DNA from: an uncultured Clostridium sp.
GTDB lineage: Bacteria; Bacillota; Clostridia; TANB77; CAG-508
Direction of reading: 5' to 3'
NCBI GenBank assembly: GCA_946497695.1
Contig: CAMMLJ010000017.1
Coordinates: forward strand, 1 to 38,199
Length of the DNA: 38,199 bases
In this document: piece by piece, positions 1-7,595 of the stretch
How the letters are laid out: every line of letters begins with the position of its first letter
Numbering within the stretch: position 1 is the first letter of the stretch
Notes under the pieces: generated by a model
Seen by the model: the letters and a program-made list of their open reading frames with translations, nothing else
What the model was told of the DNA's origin: nothing
Database searches by the model: none
Made by a program: the position numbers and the translations under genes

Positions 1-74
1 TTTCCTTATATTTCTATATTTTTTATTGCGAAAAATTTTTACTCTTTTTTACTGTTTAAACAACTAAAATATAG

Positions 75-80
75 TATAAT
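75..80 (+). promoter_or_regulatory. -10 element upstream of first gene
   Basis: TATAAT preceded by TAG lies 30 bases before the preferred ATG of the first gene. The -35 region (CTGTTT at 52-57, 17 bases upstream) is poor. Read from sequence alone. Confidence 0.5.
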
Positions 81-109
81 AATTATGTTAATCGTTGGGA
101 GGACTACTT

Positions 110-1924
110 ATGTACTTTATGAATTTTAAATACGCTATTGATAAAGCTGAAGGAATGGTAGCTGATATTAAACCATTTAAATATAAAGAAATAAATACAG
201 ATATTGATAGAATATATAGATTTGTTCAAAGAGAAAAAACTAACAATCCAAATATGGGAGATTTTAGCATCTATAATTTATTAAACACTTATAATTCAAG
301 ACTAAAAACAGTTTCTTTTTATAATGAACATACATTAAATCAAGTAACTGCATATAATGCTTGTCTTTATTTATTAAAAAATCCTAAAAAATATAATGAA
401 ATCACAGACTACATAGAAAAAAATAATTTATCCTCTGATAAGGACTTCTTTATGCATACAAATAGTTTTGACGAAAATTTAACTAATTTATTATTATTTA
501 TGAGACATCTATATCCAAAAGTAGAATCAGAAATAAGAAAAAATTATGGACCGATATTTGATAGCATATTAGATTTAGATAAATCTAGACAAGAAAAATA
601 CAGTATGGCAGAAAAAATGTTAGCACGTTTGCCATTAATACAAAGAAAACGTTATCTTGATGCATTCAAATTACTTCTTGATGGAATGCCAGCATATATG
701 AGGACATATCTAGATTATACTGAATCAAGTATTCGAGAAGATTTAATACAGTCAAATACAGAATTAGTTAGTTTGTTTGATTCAATGGGCTATTTAGATG
801 AATGGATAGAAACTGCCAACAATCAGTTTGATGAAATTGGTCTTTCAGAATTAAAACAAGATAAAAATGCTATAAAGACAGGCTTATCTCCAGAGATTCA
901 GAAAACTTTAAGTACAGTTGATTTATTAGGAATCAATATAATGTATACAAATAGAGCTCTACATATATTAAATTCATATTCTAGAGCAATGTATGCAATT
1001 TCAGAATTTAATTTAGAACCTCTTCTATTAAATGGTTCCGAAGCTCCACAAATAGAAACTGAAGATTTAAAAAATGTTCTTCTAAAAATGGAACTATTCT
1101 ATTATCCAACAGAAGCCTATTATACAGAAAATGAAACTAAAATAGAAGAATTAACTCGCAGTGGTGAATTAATATTAGATGATGATAATTTAGACAGAAG
1201 GTATTATTCTATGAAACCTCTTGAAACCGAACTAAGAAAGTCATATGGTAAAGAATATACATCATATTTTTCAAAATTGTTACAAGGTTCAAAAAATGAT
1301 GTTGGCGAAGATATGGTAAAATATTCTCAATTTGCAAATGCTATACATCGTTTAAAATCTTCTAAAAATCGTATTGCATTATCTCTATATAGTTTTTTAG
1401 AACTAAGTGATAATCAGAAAAGAAATTATGGAATTGTAGTAGATAGTTTTTCAAAAGATGGTACATTTGGTGAGTTAAAACACTTCGTAGATTTTGCAGT
1501 AGATATAAACTCTATGTTTCCAGTAAATGTTCATCTTCCACAAAATATATTTGCTGATTTTGCAAAAGAGTATTTTAAGACTCCTATCGTTCCTATTTAT
1601 GCTGGTTCTGATGATTGGAATGTAGCAGATGAAAAAAGAGTAAAATCACATGTAATGGTTCCATGGAATAAGAAAACTAGAAAAACAATTAAACAATTAT
1701 CTAAGAGTAATAATGCTTATAGTCAAAAAATAGTTGATCATTTCAGATTTTTATCTGATGAAAACTGTGTACCAATACATTTTAAAAAGACACCAAAAGA
1801 TAAACAAATTCATAAAAAATATATTAATTTAGATACGAATTCTATCCTAGAAAGAACAAAAGAAGGAATATTTATAAAAGTATTACCACAAGGTCAAGGA
1901 GATGATGAACGCTTTGATAGATAA
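110..1924 (+). CDS. Large hypothetical protein
   Basis: I do not recognise this roughly 604-residue protein. The frame is open from a TTG at 95, but GGGAGG at 97-102 sits correctly for the ATG at 110, so I start there. The protein is mostly polar and probably helical. It shows no signal peptide, no obvious membrane segment, no P-loop and no zinc cysteines. The C-terminal third carries a motif-like stretch (APIVPIYAGSDDWN-like, around residues 490-510) and many lysines. It overlaps the next gene by 23 bases and shares its terminator, so the two are probably co-transcribed and co-translated. Certainty is high that it is a gene and low about function. Confidence 0.8.
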   Translation: MYFMNFKYAIDKAEGMVADIKPFKYKEINTDIDRIYRFVQREKTNNPNMGDFSIYNLLNTYNSRLKTVSFYNEHTLNQVTAYNACLYLLKNPKKYNEITDYIEKNNLSSDKDFFMHTNSFDENLTNLLLFMRHLYPKVESEIRKNYGPIFDSILDLDKSRQEKYSMAEKMLARLPLIQRKRYLDAFKLLLDGMPAYMRTYLDYTESSIREDLIQSNTELVSLFDSMGYLDEWIETANNQFDEIGLSELKQDKNAIKTGLSPEIQKTLSTVDLLGINIMYTNRALHILNSYSRAMYAISEFNLEPLLLNGSEAPQIETEDLKNVLLKMELFYYPTEAYYTENETKIEELTRSGELILDDDNLDRRYYSMKPLETELRKSYGKEYTSYFSKLLQGSKNDVGEDMVKYSQFANAIHRLKSSKNRIALSLYSFLELSDNQKRNYGIVVDSFSKDGTFGELKHFVDFAVDINSMFPVNVHLPQNIFADFAKEYFKTPIVPIYAGSDDWNVADEKRVKSHVMVPWNKKTRKTIKQLSKSNNAYSQKIVDHFRFLSDENCVPIHFKKTPKDKQIHKKYINLDTNSILERTKEGIFIKVLPQGQGDDERFDR

Positions 1925-2198
1925 TAAATTGTTAAAAGAAAATTTCAAACGTAAAAATTACATCTATTGTATAAATTCACTTCAAAACGAGATAAAACAA
2001 AAATTAGTTGAAAGAGTAAAAATATTTAACCCAGAATATAAATATTGTAACTTATTAGATTTAAAGACAAATTGCTATAGATATTTAAATGATAAAGAAA
2101 AATTGTATGTTACTTTATTGTGCAGATATTCTGAAGATGAATATCCTCCAACACGTGAATTAAATACTTTATTAGATATTTATTCTTCATATAAATAA
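1902..2198 (+). CDS. Small hypothetical protein (98 aa)
   Basis: This unrecognised, basic, probably helical protein begins inside the 3' end of the large upstream gene in another frame. AAGGAG (1896-1901) abuts ATG 1902 and lies three bases from ATG 1905. That spacing is tight, so a TTG a few codons later is also possible. There are several tyrosines and cysteines but no recognisable motif. The overlap suggests translational coupling to the large gene, so the two products may work together. A strong hairpin follows the stop codon. Confidence 0.6.
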   Translation: MMNALIDNKLLKENFKRKNYIYCINSLQNEIKQKLVERVKIFNPEYKYCNLLDLKTNCYRYLNDKEKLYVTLLCRYSEDEYPPTRELNTLLDIYSSYK

Positions 2199-2211
2199 TA
2201 TATTTTTAGAT

Positions 2212-2252
2212 AAAACAAGCTACTAGTTAATTTTATCTAGTAGCTTGTTTTT
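2212..2252. terminator. Bidirectional intrinsic terminator
   Basis: A perfect 15-bp stem (AAAACAAGCTACTAG at 2212-2226 with its complement at 2237-2251) has a 10-base AT loop. Its arms end in A and T runs, so it can stop transcription from the + strand hypothetical pair and from trxA on the - strand. Confidence 0.9.
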
Positions 2253-2253
2253 A

Positions 2254-2565
2254 TTATGATATTTCATCCATTATATCTTGTTTTGTTCTTAATCCTATCA
2301 TTGTAGCTCTTACTTCTCCATTTTTAAAATAAATTAATGTTGGGATACTCTCTACATCATATTTTATGGCTAATTCTGATGCTTCATCTACATTTACTTT
2401 ACAAACCTTTAATTCTAAGTTTTCTTCTGATATTTCATCAACTATTGGTCCCATCATTCTACATGGTCCACACCATGGAGCCCAAAAATCAACTAATACT
2501 GGTAATTCTGATTTTAAAACCTCCTCTTCAAAATTTTCTTCTGATATTTCAATTACTTTACTCAT
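2254..2565 (-). CDS. trxA: Thioredoxin
   Basis: A 103-residue cytoplasmic thioredoxin that reduces protein disulfides. The active site is FWAPWCGPCRMM (cysteines near residues 31 and 34). The cis-proline loop ESIPTLIYFKNGE and the terminal helix are present, so it is full length. The start follows an AAGGAGG-type site. It lies 13 bases after trxB and closes the pepC-trxB-trxA operon, directly before the shared terminator. Its reductant is presumably the neighbouring TrxB. Assignment is very secure. Confidence 0.97.
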   Translation of the reverse strand: MSKVIEISEENFEEEVLKSELPVLVDFWAPWCGPCRMMGPIVDEISEENLELKVCKVNVDEASELAIKYDVESIPTLIYFKNGEVRATMIGLRTKQDIMDEIS

Positions 2566-2578
2566 AATTAAAACCTCC

Positions 2579-3442
2579 TTATATATTTTTTAATTGCTTA
2601 GCAATACTTAAACCACATTTAGCACCTTCATATATTGCCTTACATATTTGAAGTAAGCCACCTGTACAGTCTCCTGCTGCATAAATACCAGGTACATTAG
2701 TTTCCATATTTTCATTTACTACAATATCGTTATTTTTAACTATAATACCCAGTTTTTTTGCAAAATCGCTACTTGATGCTATTCCCTCTGCTATAAATAT
2801 TCCATCAACAGGTATACTCCTTTTATCTTCTAAAACAATACTTTCTACTTTTTTCTCTCCTCTTATAGAATCTATTTTACCTTCTATAACATTTTGTATC
2901 TCTATTGACCTGTTTTCTGGTAGCTTATTACCATTTGTAAATATACTTACATTTTCTGTTACACCTTTCAAAACCTCAGCTTCGTGAAGTGCATATTCCC
3001 CACTACCTATTACTGCAATATTTTTATTTTTAAAGAAAAAACCATCACATATTGCACAATAGCTTATTCCTTTGCCTTCGAATTCTTTTCCTCCAGCTAT
3101 ATTAGAACTTTTTCTGCTCTTTCCTGTTGCAAGAACAATTGTTTTTGTTTCATACTCACTATTTACAGTCTTAACAATATATGTTCCATTACCATATTCT
3201 ATATCTAAAACTTCATCATTTTTTATTTCTATATTTTGTTCTTCTGCTTGCTTTATTCCTCTTCTAAAAAGTTCTTCACCAGATATTGGTTGCTCGAATC
3301 CATAGTAATTTTCGATAGTTTTAGCTTTTTTTAAAGCTGTTTCATTTTTTCCTATTACTAAACATTTTAAGTTTGACCTACTTATATAAATTGCTGCAGA
3401 AATTCCTGCTGGTCCTTTACCAATTATTATACAATCATACAT
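2579..3442 (-). CDS. trxB: Thioredoxin reductase, short, probably not NADPH-linked
   Basis: A 287-residue FAD flavoprotein predicted to reduce the adjacent thioredoxin. FAD binding is shown by GKGPAG (residues 8-13) and the C-terminal GIYAAGDCTGG motif. The redox pair is CAIC (Cys129, Cys132). The middle domain reads IGSGEYALHEAEVLK and then IFTNGNK, where NADPH-dependent enzymes have GGGDSAxEE and HRR. The length is below the usual ~310 residues. These traits match the ferredoxin-linked flavin thioredoxin reductases described from clostridia; that subtype is my inference. The gene starts 10 bases after the pepC stop, with AGGAG as ribosome binding site. Confidence 0.9.
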   Translation of the reverse strand: MYDCIIIGKGPAGISAAIYISRSNLKCLVIGKNETALKKAKTIENYYGFEQPISGEELFRRGIKQAEEQNIEIKNDEVLDIEYGNGTYIVKTVNSEYETKTIVLATGKSRKSSNIAGGKEFEGKGISYCAICDGFFFKNKNIAVIGSGEYALHEAEVLKGVTENVSIFTNGNKLPENRSIEIQNVIEGKIDSIRGEKKVESIVLEDKRSIPVDGIFIAEGIASSSDFAKKLGIIVKNNDIVVNENMETNVPGIYAAGDCTGGLLQICKAIYEGAKCGLSIAKQLKNI

Positions 3443-3452
3443 AAATATTCTC

Positions 3453-4793
3453 CTAGTCTGCTAAAGTTCCCATTGGATCCCATGGTTCTAATTCCATATA
3501 ATATTTATTTTCATTATATGCTTCTTGTTCTTCTGGTTTTAAATGTTTTTTATTAATTACAACTTGATATACATATGAATTAAACCACTCATCTGTTAAA
3601 AGATAAATTCCTTTATTACCTGAAGTGTCTCCCCATGAATTCTCTACTTTCCAACGGTTACCCTTCCAATTTTCATCTAAATTAACTCCTAAAAACATCA
3701 TAGCATGTGTCATTGAGCTCTCTCTATATTCAAGTTTTGTAGCTTTATCCATTGTATCTTTTATATTTATTATATCTTTAATATTATACAAATTGCGAGA
3801 TAATATTCCTAACTCTCTTGAAGATTCTTGTCCAACATCACTTCCGAAAAAAACTGGAACTCCTTCTGAAAGTTGAGCAATTGCCATTTCTTTTAATCTT
3901 TCTATTGGTAAATTTAAATATGTAATTCTATTACCATCTGCAACATTACCAATATAATTTACTGTATACATCTTATAAAATGGTCTATCCTCATTTGGCG
4001 CATTAATTATGCTAATATAATCATCTAAATTTAAATCCTTAATATATTTATCATAAAATTCTGTTGGTGTTATAGCAGAATCTCTGTGAAATGCATCATT
4101 TTTATCAGTATATTCAAAATCAAATTTTTCTGGTGGTCTACCAAATGCAGTACATAAAATTGCATAAATATTTTCTAACATATCTAGTTTTTGATTTTCT
4201 ATTTCTTCTAGGTTCTTTTTCTTTTTATAACATGTTCTTAATTCATATGCATACATTCTAAGTACACGTTTTAAAATTTTATTTATTTCTGAAGTATTTG
4301 AAGAACTATAAGTTTCTGGCATAGCACTTTTTGGTACAATTCCATATTTTTTTATAATACTTAAAAACATATCCCATTGTCCACCGTCATTTATAGGTGT
4401 ATCTAAGAAAAATGTTACATGTCTATCTGTTGTTGGTCTGTCTATAGTTTCTATTATATTATTTAAGAAATAGTTGCATTTTTCTAATTTATCATAAAAT
4501 GCGATATAATTTTGTGATAATTCTATCGTTTTTATATTTAATTTTTTAATTAAGAAATATCTAAGAAAATTAGTAGATGCAAAAATCCAACATCTTCCAC
4601 TTTGTTTTTGATTTGTTATATCTCCTTGTTTTAAATTTACAGAGAATTCATATCTTGCATTTCTTATTTCATCATAATTTTCGCAAGATTTAAAAAATCC
4701 ATTTTTTGTAACTGCATTAGTAATTACTTTATTCTCGCTTTGATTAAAACTTCTTTCGTATTTTTTTAATTTGTCTTTTGAAATATTTTTCAT
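3453..4793 (-). CDS. pepC: Aminopeptidase C (bleomycin hydrolase family)
   Basis: A 446-residue papain-fold cysteine aminopeptidase of family C1B. It removes N-terminal residues from peptides in the cytoplasm, normally as a hexameric barrel. The catalytic cysteine is in QSGRCWIFAS (Cys68), the histidine in SSMTHAMMFLGV and the asparagine in WKVENSWGD. Length is normal for the family and no signal peptide is seen. The ATG follows GGGAGG. It is the first gene of the operon with trxB and trxA, an arrangement that would keep its active-site thiol near a reducing system, though that link is inference. Confidence 0.95.
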   Translation of the reverse strand: MKNISKDKLKKYERSFNQSENKVITNAVTKNGFFKSCENYDEIRNARYEFSVNLKQGDITNQKQSGRCWIFASTNFLRYFLIKKLNIKTIELSQNYIAFYDKLEKCNYFLNNIIETIDRPTTDRHVTFFLDTPINDGGQWDMFLSIIKKYGIVPKSAMPETYSSSNTSEINKILKRVLRMYAYELRTCYKKKKNLEEIENQKLDMLENIYAILCTAFGRPPEKFDFEYTDKNDAFHRDSAITPTEFYDKYIKDLNLDDYISIINAPNEDRPFYKMYTVNYIGNVADGNRITYLNLPIERLKEMAIAQLSEGVPVFFGSDVGQESSRELGILSRNLYNIKDIINIKDTMDKATKLEYRESSMTHAMMFLGVNLDENWKGNRWKVENSWGDTSGNKGIYLLTDEWFNSYVYQVVINKKHLKPEEQEAYNENKYYMELEPWDPMGTLAD

Positions 4794-4832
4794 ATGTATC
4801 CTCCCTTTATTATTAATTTTACTTTAGTATAT

Positions 4833-4859
4833 AAGCTGCTCACATATTTTGAGCAGCTT
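4833..4859. terminator. Hairpin between lysC and pepC
   Basis: A 10-bp perfect stem (AAGCTGCTCA / TGAGCAGCTT) with a 7-base loop lies downstream of lysC and upstream of pepC. It has TTTT on the + side and only TATAT on the - side, so it may be a weak lysC terminator or an operator for pepC. Confidence 0.5.
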
Positions 4860-4873
4860 TTGTTGGTAAATGT

Positions 4874-4905
4874 TAGGGATTTTGGGGACGTTCCTTAAAT
4901 CCCTA
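4874..4905 (+). repeat. REP-like palindrome, copy 1
   Basis: TAGGGATTT and AAATCCCTA form a perfect 9-bp stem around a TGGGGACGTTCCTT core. It lies just after the lysC stop. It is one of about eight related copies in the window, all between genes. Confidence 0.8.
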
Positions 4906-4912
4906 TTTTAAT

Positions 4913-6091
4913 TTAAATAATTAATTCATTGTGCAATTGCTCTAATATATTGTCACCTAATTTGTCTTTAAATATTATTCTAATTATTGATTCATTTGTT
5001 TGAATATTTAATACTTCTAATGCATTTGTATCTAGTATTTGCATAGTTCTTGTTATAATATCTGAATCATTCATTATTCCATATCCAATAATTGATATTT
5101 TACTTATATTTTTATAAGAACAATCTAATTTAGGATATTCGCTTGTTATTACATTTTCAAATTTATTAAATTCTGCTGATTTAATAGTGAACTGAATCTC
5201 TAAATTTGATGTACTTTTATTTATAATGTTATTAATAAATATGTTGTTGTCTAGTAATTTTCTATATATACGATTAATCATTCTAGGTGTATATACTTCT
5301 TGTTTTGCAGTAACTAAAATTATATTGTCATTTTTTACAATACTTTTTACTTTTGTATCTTCTATTTTGTCATTTATTACACTTCCTGGTCTGTTATTAA
5401 ATGTTGATTTTGTAATTATAGGTATATTAAATCTTTTTCCAATTTCTACACATCTATTATGCAAAACTTTTGCTCCTTCATTTGAAATGTCTTGCATTTC
5501 TTCATAAGAAAGCTCTGATATCTTTTTTGCATCTTGAATTTTGTTTGGATCAGTAGAATATACCCCATCAACATCTGAAAAAATATAGCATTTATTTGCT
5601 TTTAATGCTGCAGCTACTGCTACTGCTGTGGTATCAGAACCACCTCTTCCAAAAGTTGTTATATCTCCTTTTTCGTTTATACCTTGGAAACCTGCTATAA
5701 TAACAATCTTTCTTTCTGCTAATTCTTTTTCTATTCTTGTTGTATCTATACTTTCTACAACTGCTGATTGATTTGTTTCGCTTGTAAATATTCCAGCTTG
5801 CCAGCCTGTAAGTGAAATTGCTGGATATCCTAATCTATTAAGTAAAATGCTTAATTTAGCCATTGATATTTGTTCGCCGCTACTTAGCAAAGTATCTAAT
5901 TCTCTTTCATTTGGAACATTACTTAATTCATGTGCTTCTCTTAATAGATTATCTGTAGTTTTTCCTTGAGCAGATACTACAACTACTACATTGTTTTCCT
6001 TGTAAAATTCTTTAATTTTTTCAGCTACAATATTTAATTTAATATTGTCTGAAACTGAACTCCCTCCAAATTTTAATACTATTGTGTCCAT
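4913..6091 (-). CDS. lysC: Aspartate kinase
   Basis: This enzyme phosphorylates L-aspartate, the first step toward lysine, threonine, methionine and diaminopimelate for peptidoglycan. The kinase domain starts with VLKFGGSSV and contains FGRGGSDTTAVAVAAAL and SDVDGVYSTDP. The last ~130 residues form tandem ACT regulatory domains, so feedback by lysine or threonine is expected. The frame opens at a TTG (6100), but GAGG sits 9 bases before the ATG at 6091, giving about 392 residues. It stands alone between prfB and pepC. I see no lysine riboswitch in the 160-base leader. Confidence 0.95.
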   Translation of the reverse strand: MDTIVLKFGGSSVSDNIKLNIVAEKIKEFYKENNVVVVVSAQGKTTDNLLREAHELSNVPNERELDTLLSSGEQISMAKLSILLNRLGYPAISLTGWQAGIFTSETNQSAVVESIDTTRIEKELAERKIVIIAGFQGINEKGDITTFGRGGSDTTAVAVAAALKANKCYIFSDVDGVYSTDPNKIQDAKKISELSYEEMQDISNEGAKVLHNRCVEIGKRFNIPIITKSTFNNRPGSVINDKIEDTKVKSIVKNDNIILVTAKQEVYTPRMINRIYRKLLDNNIFINNIINKSTSNLEIQFTIKSAEFNKFENVITSEYPKLDCSYKNISKISIIGYGIMNDSDIITRTMQILDTNALEVLNIQTNESIIRIIFKDKLGDNILEQLHNELII

Positions 6092-6253
6092 ATCTGACAA
6101 CCTCTTTTTTATAATGTAAGAAGCAAATTTAATTAAATATCACTTCTATATAATATATGAAAATAAATACTTTTTCGTAACTTTATAAATTGTTACAAAT
6201 ATTTATTTTATATAACTTATCAAATTATATCATAAAATGTTTTATATTGTATT
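6092..6253. other. lysC-prfB intergenic region
   Basis: About 160 very AT-rich bases contain the lysC ribosome binding site and a short GTAAC/GTTAC dyad near 6177-6196. They hold no convincing promoter, riboswitch or ORF. Confidence 0.4.
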
Positions 6254-7352
6254 TTATCTATTAAATTTTTTTAAATATTCTTCTATAAAATCGTCAATTA
6301 GTCCATCCATAACTGCTTGTACATTTCCTACTTCGTAATTTGTTCTATGGTCTTTTACTAATGTATATGGGCAAAATATGTATGATCTAATTTGACTGCC
6401 CCATGCAATATCTTTTTGTTCTCCCTTTAAATCTGATATATTTTTTTGTCTTTCTTTTTCTTTTAAGTCAAATAGTTTAGATTTTAGCATCTTCATTGCT
6501 GTTTCTCTATTTTGTATTTGAGAACGTTCTGATTGACAAGCTACAACTGTATTTGTAGGTATATGTGTTATTCTTACCGCAGAAGAGGTTTTATTTATAT
6601 GCTGTCCTCCTGCTCCTGATGCTCTGTAAGTATCTATTCTTAAATCATCTGGGTTTATTTCTACATCTATATCATCTTCAATTTCTGGTAATACTTCTAC
6701 AGAAGCAAAAGATGTATGTCTCCTTCCACCACTATCAAATGGTGAAATTCTTACTAATCTATGTACTCCCATCTCACCTTTTAAATACCCATATGCATAT
6801 TCACCTTGAACTAAAAATGTAACACTTTTTATACCAGCTTCATCACCTTCTAGATAATCAAGTTCCTTTACAACAAAATTATGTTTTTCTGCCCATCTAG
6901 TATACATTCTGTATAACATTTCTACCCAATCTTGTGATTCTGTACCACCTGCTCCTGGATGCATAGATATTATTGCATTATTAACATCGTATTTGCCTGA
7001 CAATAAAGTTTTAATTTCTAATTCTTCAATATCTTTTTTTATATTTTTGGTATCTTCTAATAATTCTTTTATAAGTTCTTGATCCTCTTCTAAAGCTAAT
7101 AAATTATTCATTTCGATTAAATTTTTTAAACTTGTATCTATTTTAGTATATGAATTGATCTTATCTTTTAGAATTTTAATTTCTTGTAAAATTTTGCTAT
7201 TGTCGCTACTCCAAAATTCTTGTTTTAATGTTTCTTTTTCCAATTCTTCTAATCTACTTTTTAAATTATCTACTTCAAAGAGATTCACCGATTTCTTTAA
7301 GTTTTTCTGATAATGTTTGAAGCTCTTTTTGATTTTCTTCTAGTTCTATCAT
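6254..7352 (-). CDS. prfB: Peptide chain release factor 2, programmed +1 frameshift
   Basis: RF2 releases peptides at UAA and UGA. The obvious open frame begins at 7288, but reading upstream gives ATG 7352-7350 after GGAG. From there 25 codons end in CTT TGA (UGA at 7275-7277). Skipping one base after CTT continues into EVDNLKSRL. The joined product is 365 residues, the classic RF2 length. The SPF anticodon-like motif (SPFDSGGRRH) and the GGQ loop (SGAGGQHINKT) are intact. Low RF2 stalls at its own UGA and shifts frame, giving autoregulation as known for the family. The base after UGA is A rather than the common C. Confidence 0.95.
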
Positions 7353-7383
7353 ATCTTCACTCCAATCTTTTCTTTGTGGCACA

Positions 7384-7412
7384 ATCTTATCATAGGTATA
7401 TCTTTTTTTCAA
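7384..7412 (-). promoter_or_regulatory. Candidate prfB promoter
   Basis: On the - strand TTGAAA (7412-7407) is followed after 17 bases by TAAGAT (7389-7384), about 30 bases before the prfB ATG. The -10 is imperfect. Confidence 0.45.
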
Positions 7413-7417
7413 GTAGG

Positions 7418-7465
7418 TATTGGGACGTTTGGGATTAGGGATTTGGGGACGTTCTTTTTTTCCCT
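7418..7465 (+). repeat. REP-like palindrome, copy 2
   Basis: The core is TAGGGATTTGGGGACGTTC followed by a T-run and TCCCT. A partial TTGGGACGTTTGGGAT precedes it, giving a long form of about 48 bases. It faces copy 3 in inverted orientation across the upp terminator. Confidence 0.8.
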
Positions 7466-7474
7466 TTTTAATAA

Positions 7475-7517
7475 TTTAAAAAATAGTAGCTCATCATAGA
7501 TATGACGAACTACTATT
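7475..7517 (-). terminator. Terminator of the uraA-upp gene
   Basis: AATAGTAG (7482-7489) pairs with CTACTATT (7510-7517), and the stem continues imperfectly inward to TCATA/TATGA. On the - strand it ends in a run of Ts, so it fits an intrinsic terminator for the uracil gene. Confidence 0.75.
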
Positions 7518-7527
7518 AATTTATATA

Positions 7528-7578
7528 TAGGGATTCTAGGAACGTCCCCAAATCCCTCGAGGAGAGTTCCTAAATCCC
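7528..7578 (-). repeat. REP-like palindrome, copy 3 (long form)
   Basis: TAGGGATTCTAGGAACGTCC followed by CCAAATCCCTC is joined to a second half, GAGTTCCTAAATCCC. The outer GGGATT and AATCCC can pair across 49 bases. It lies directly after the upp stop. Confidence 0.8.
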
Positions 7579-7595
7579 GGTACATTAATTTTGAT

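Noticed and set aside
4874..4905. REP-like repeats as ordinary terminators
   Set aside because: Several do not follow a gene end in the right orientation, separate terminators exist nearby, and the internal GGGACGTTCC core is conserved between copies.
6092..6253. Possible lysine riboswitch upstream of lysC
   Set aside because: The gap is only ~160 very AT-rich bases and lacks the conserved L-box stems.
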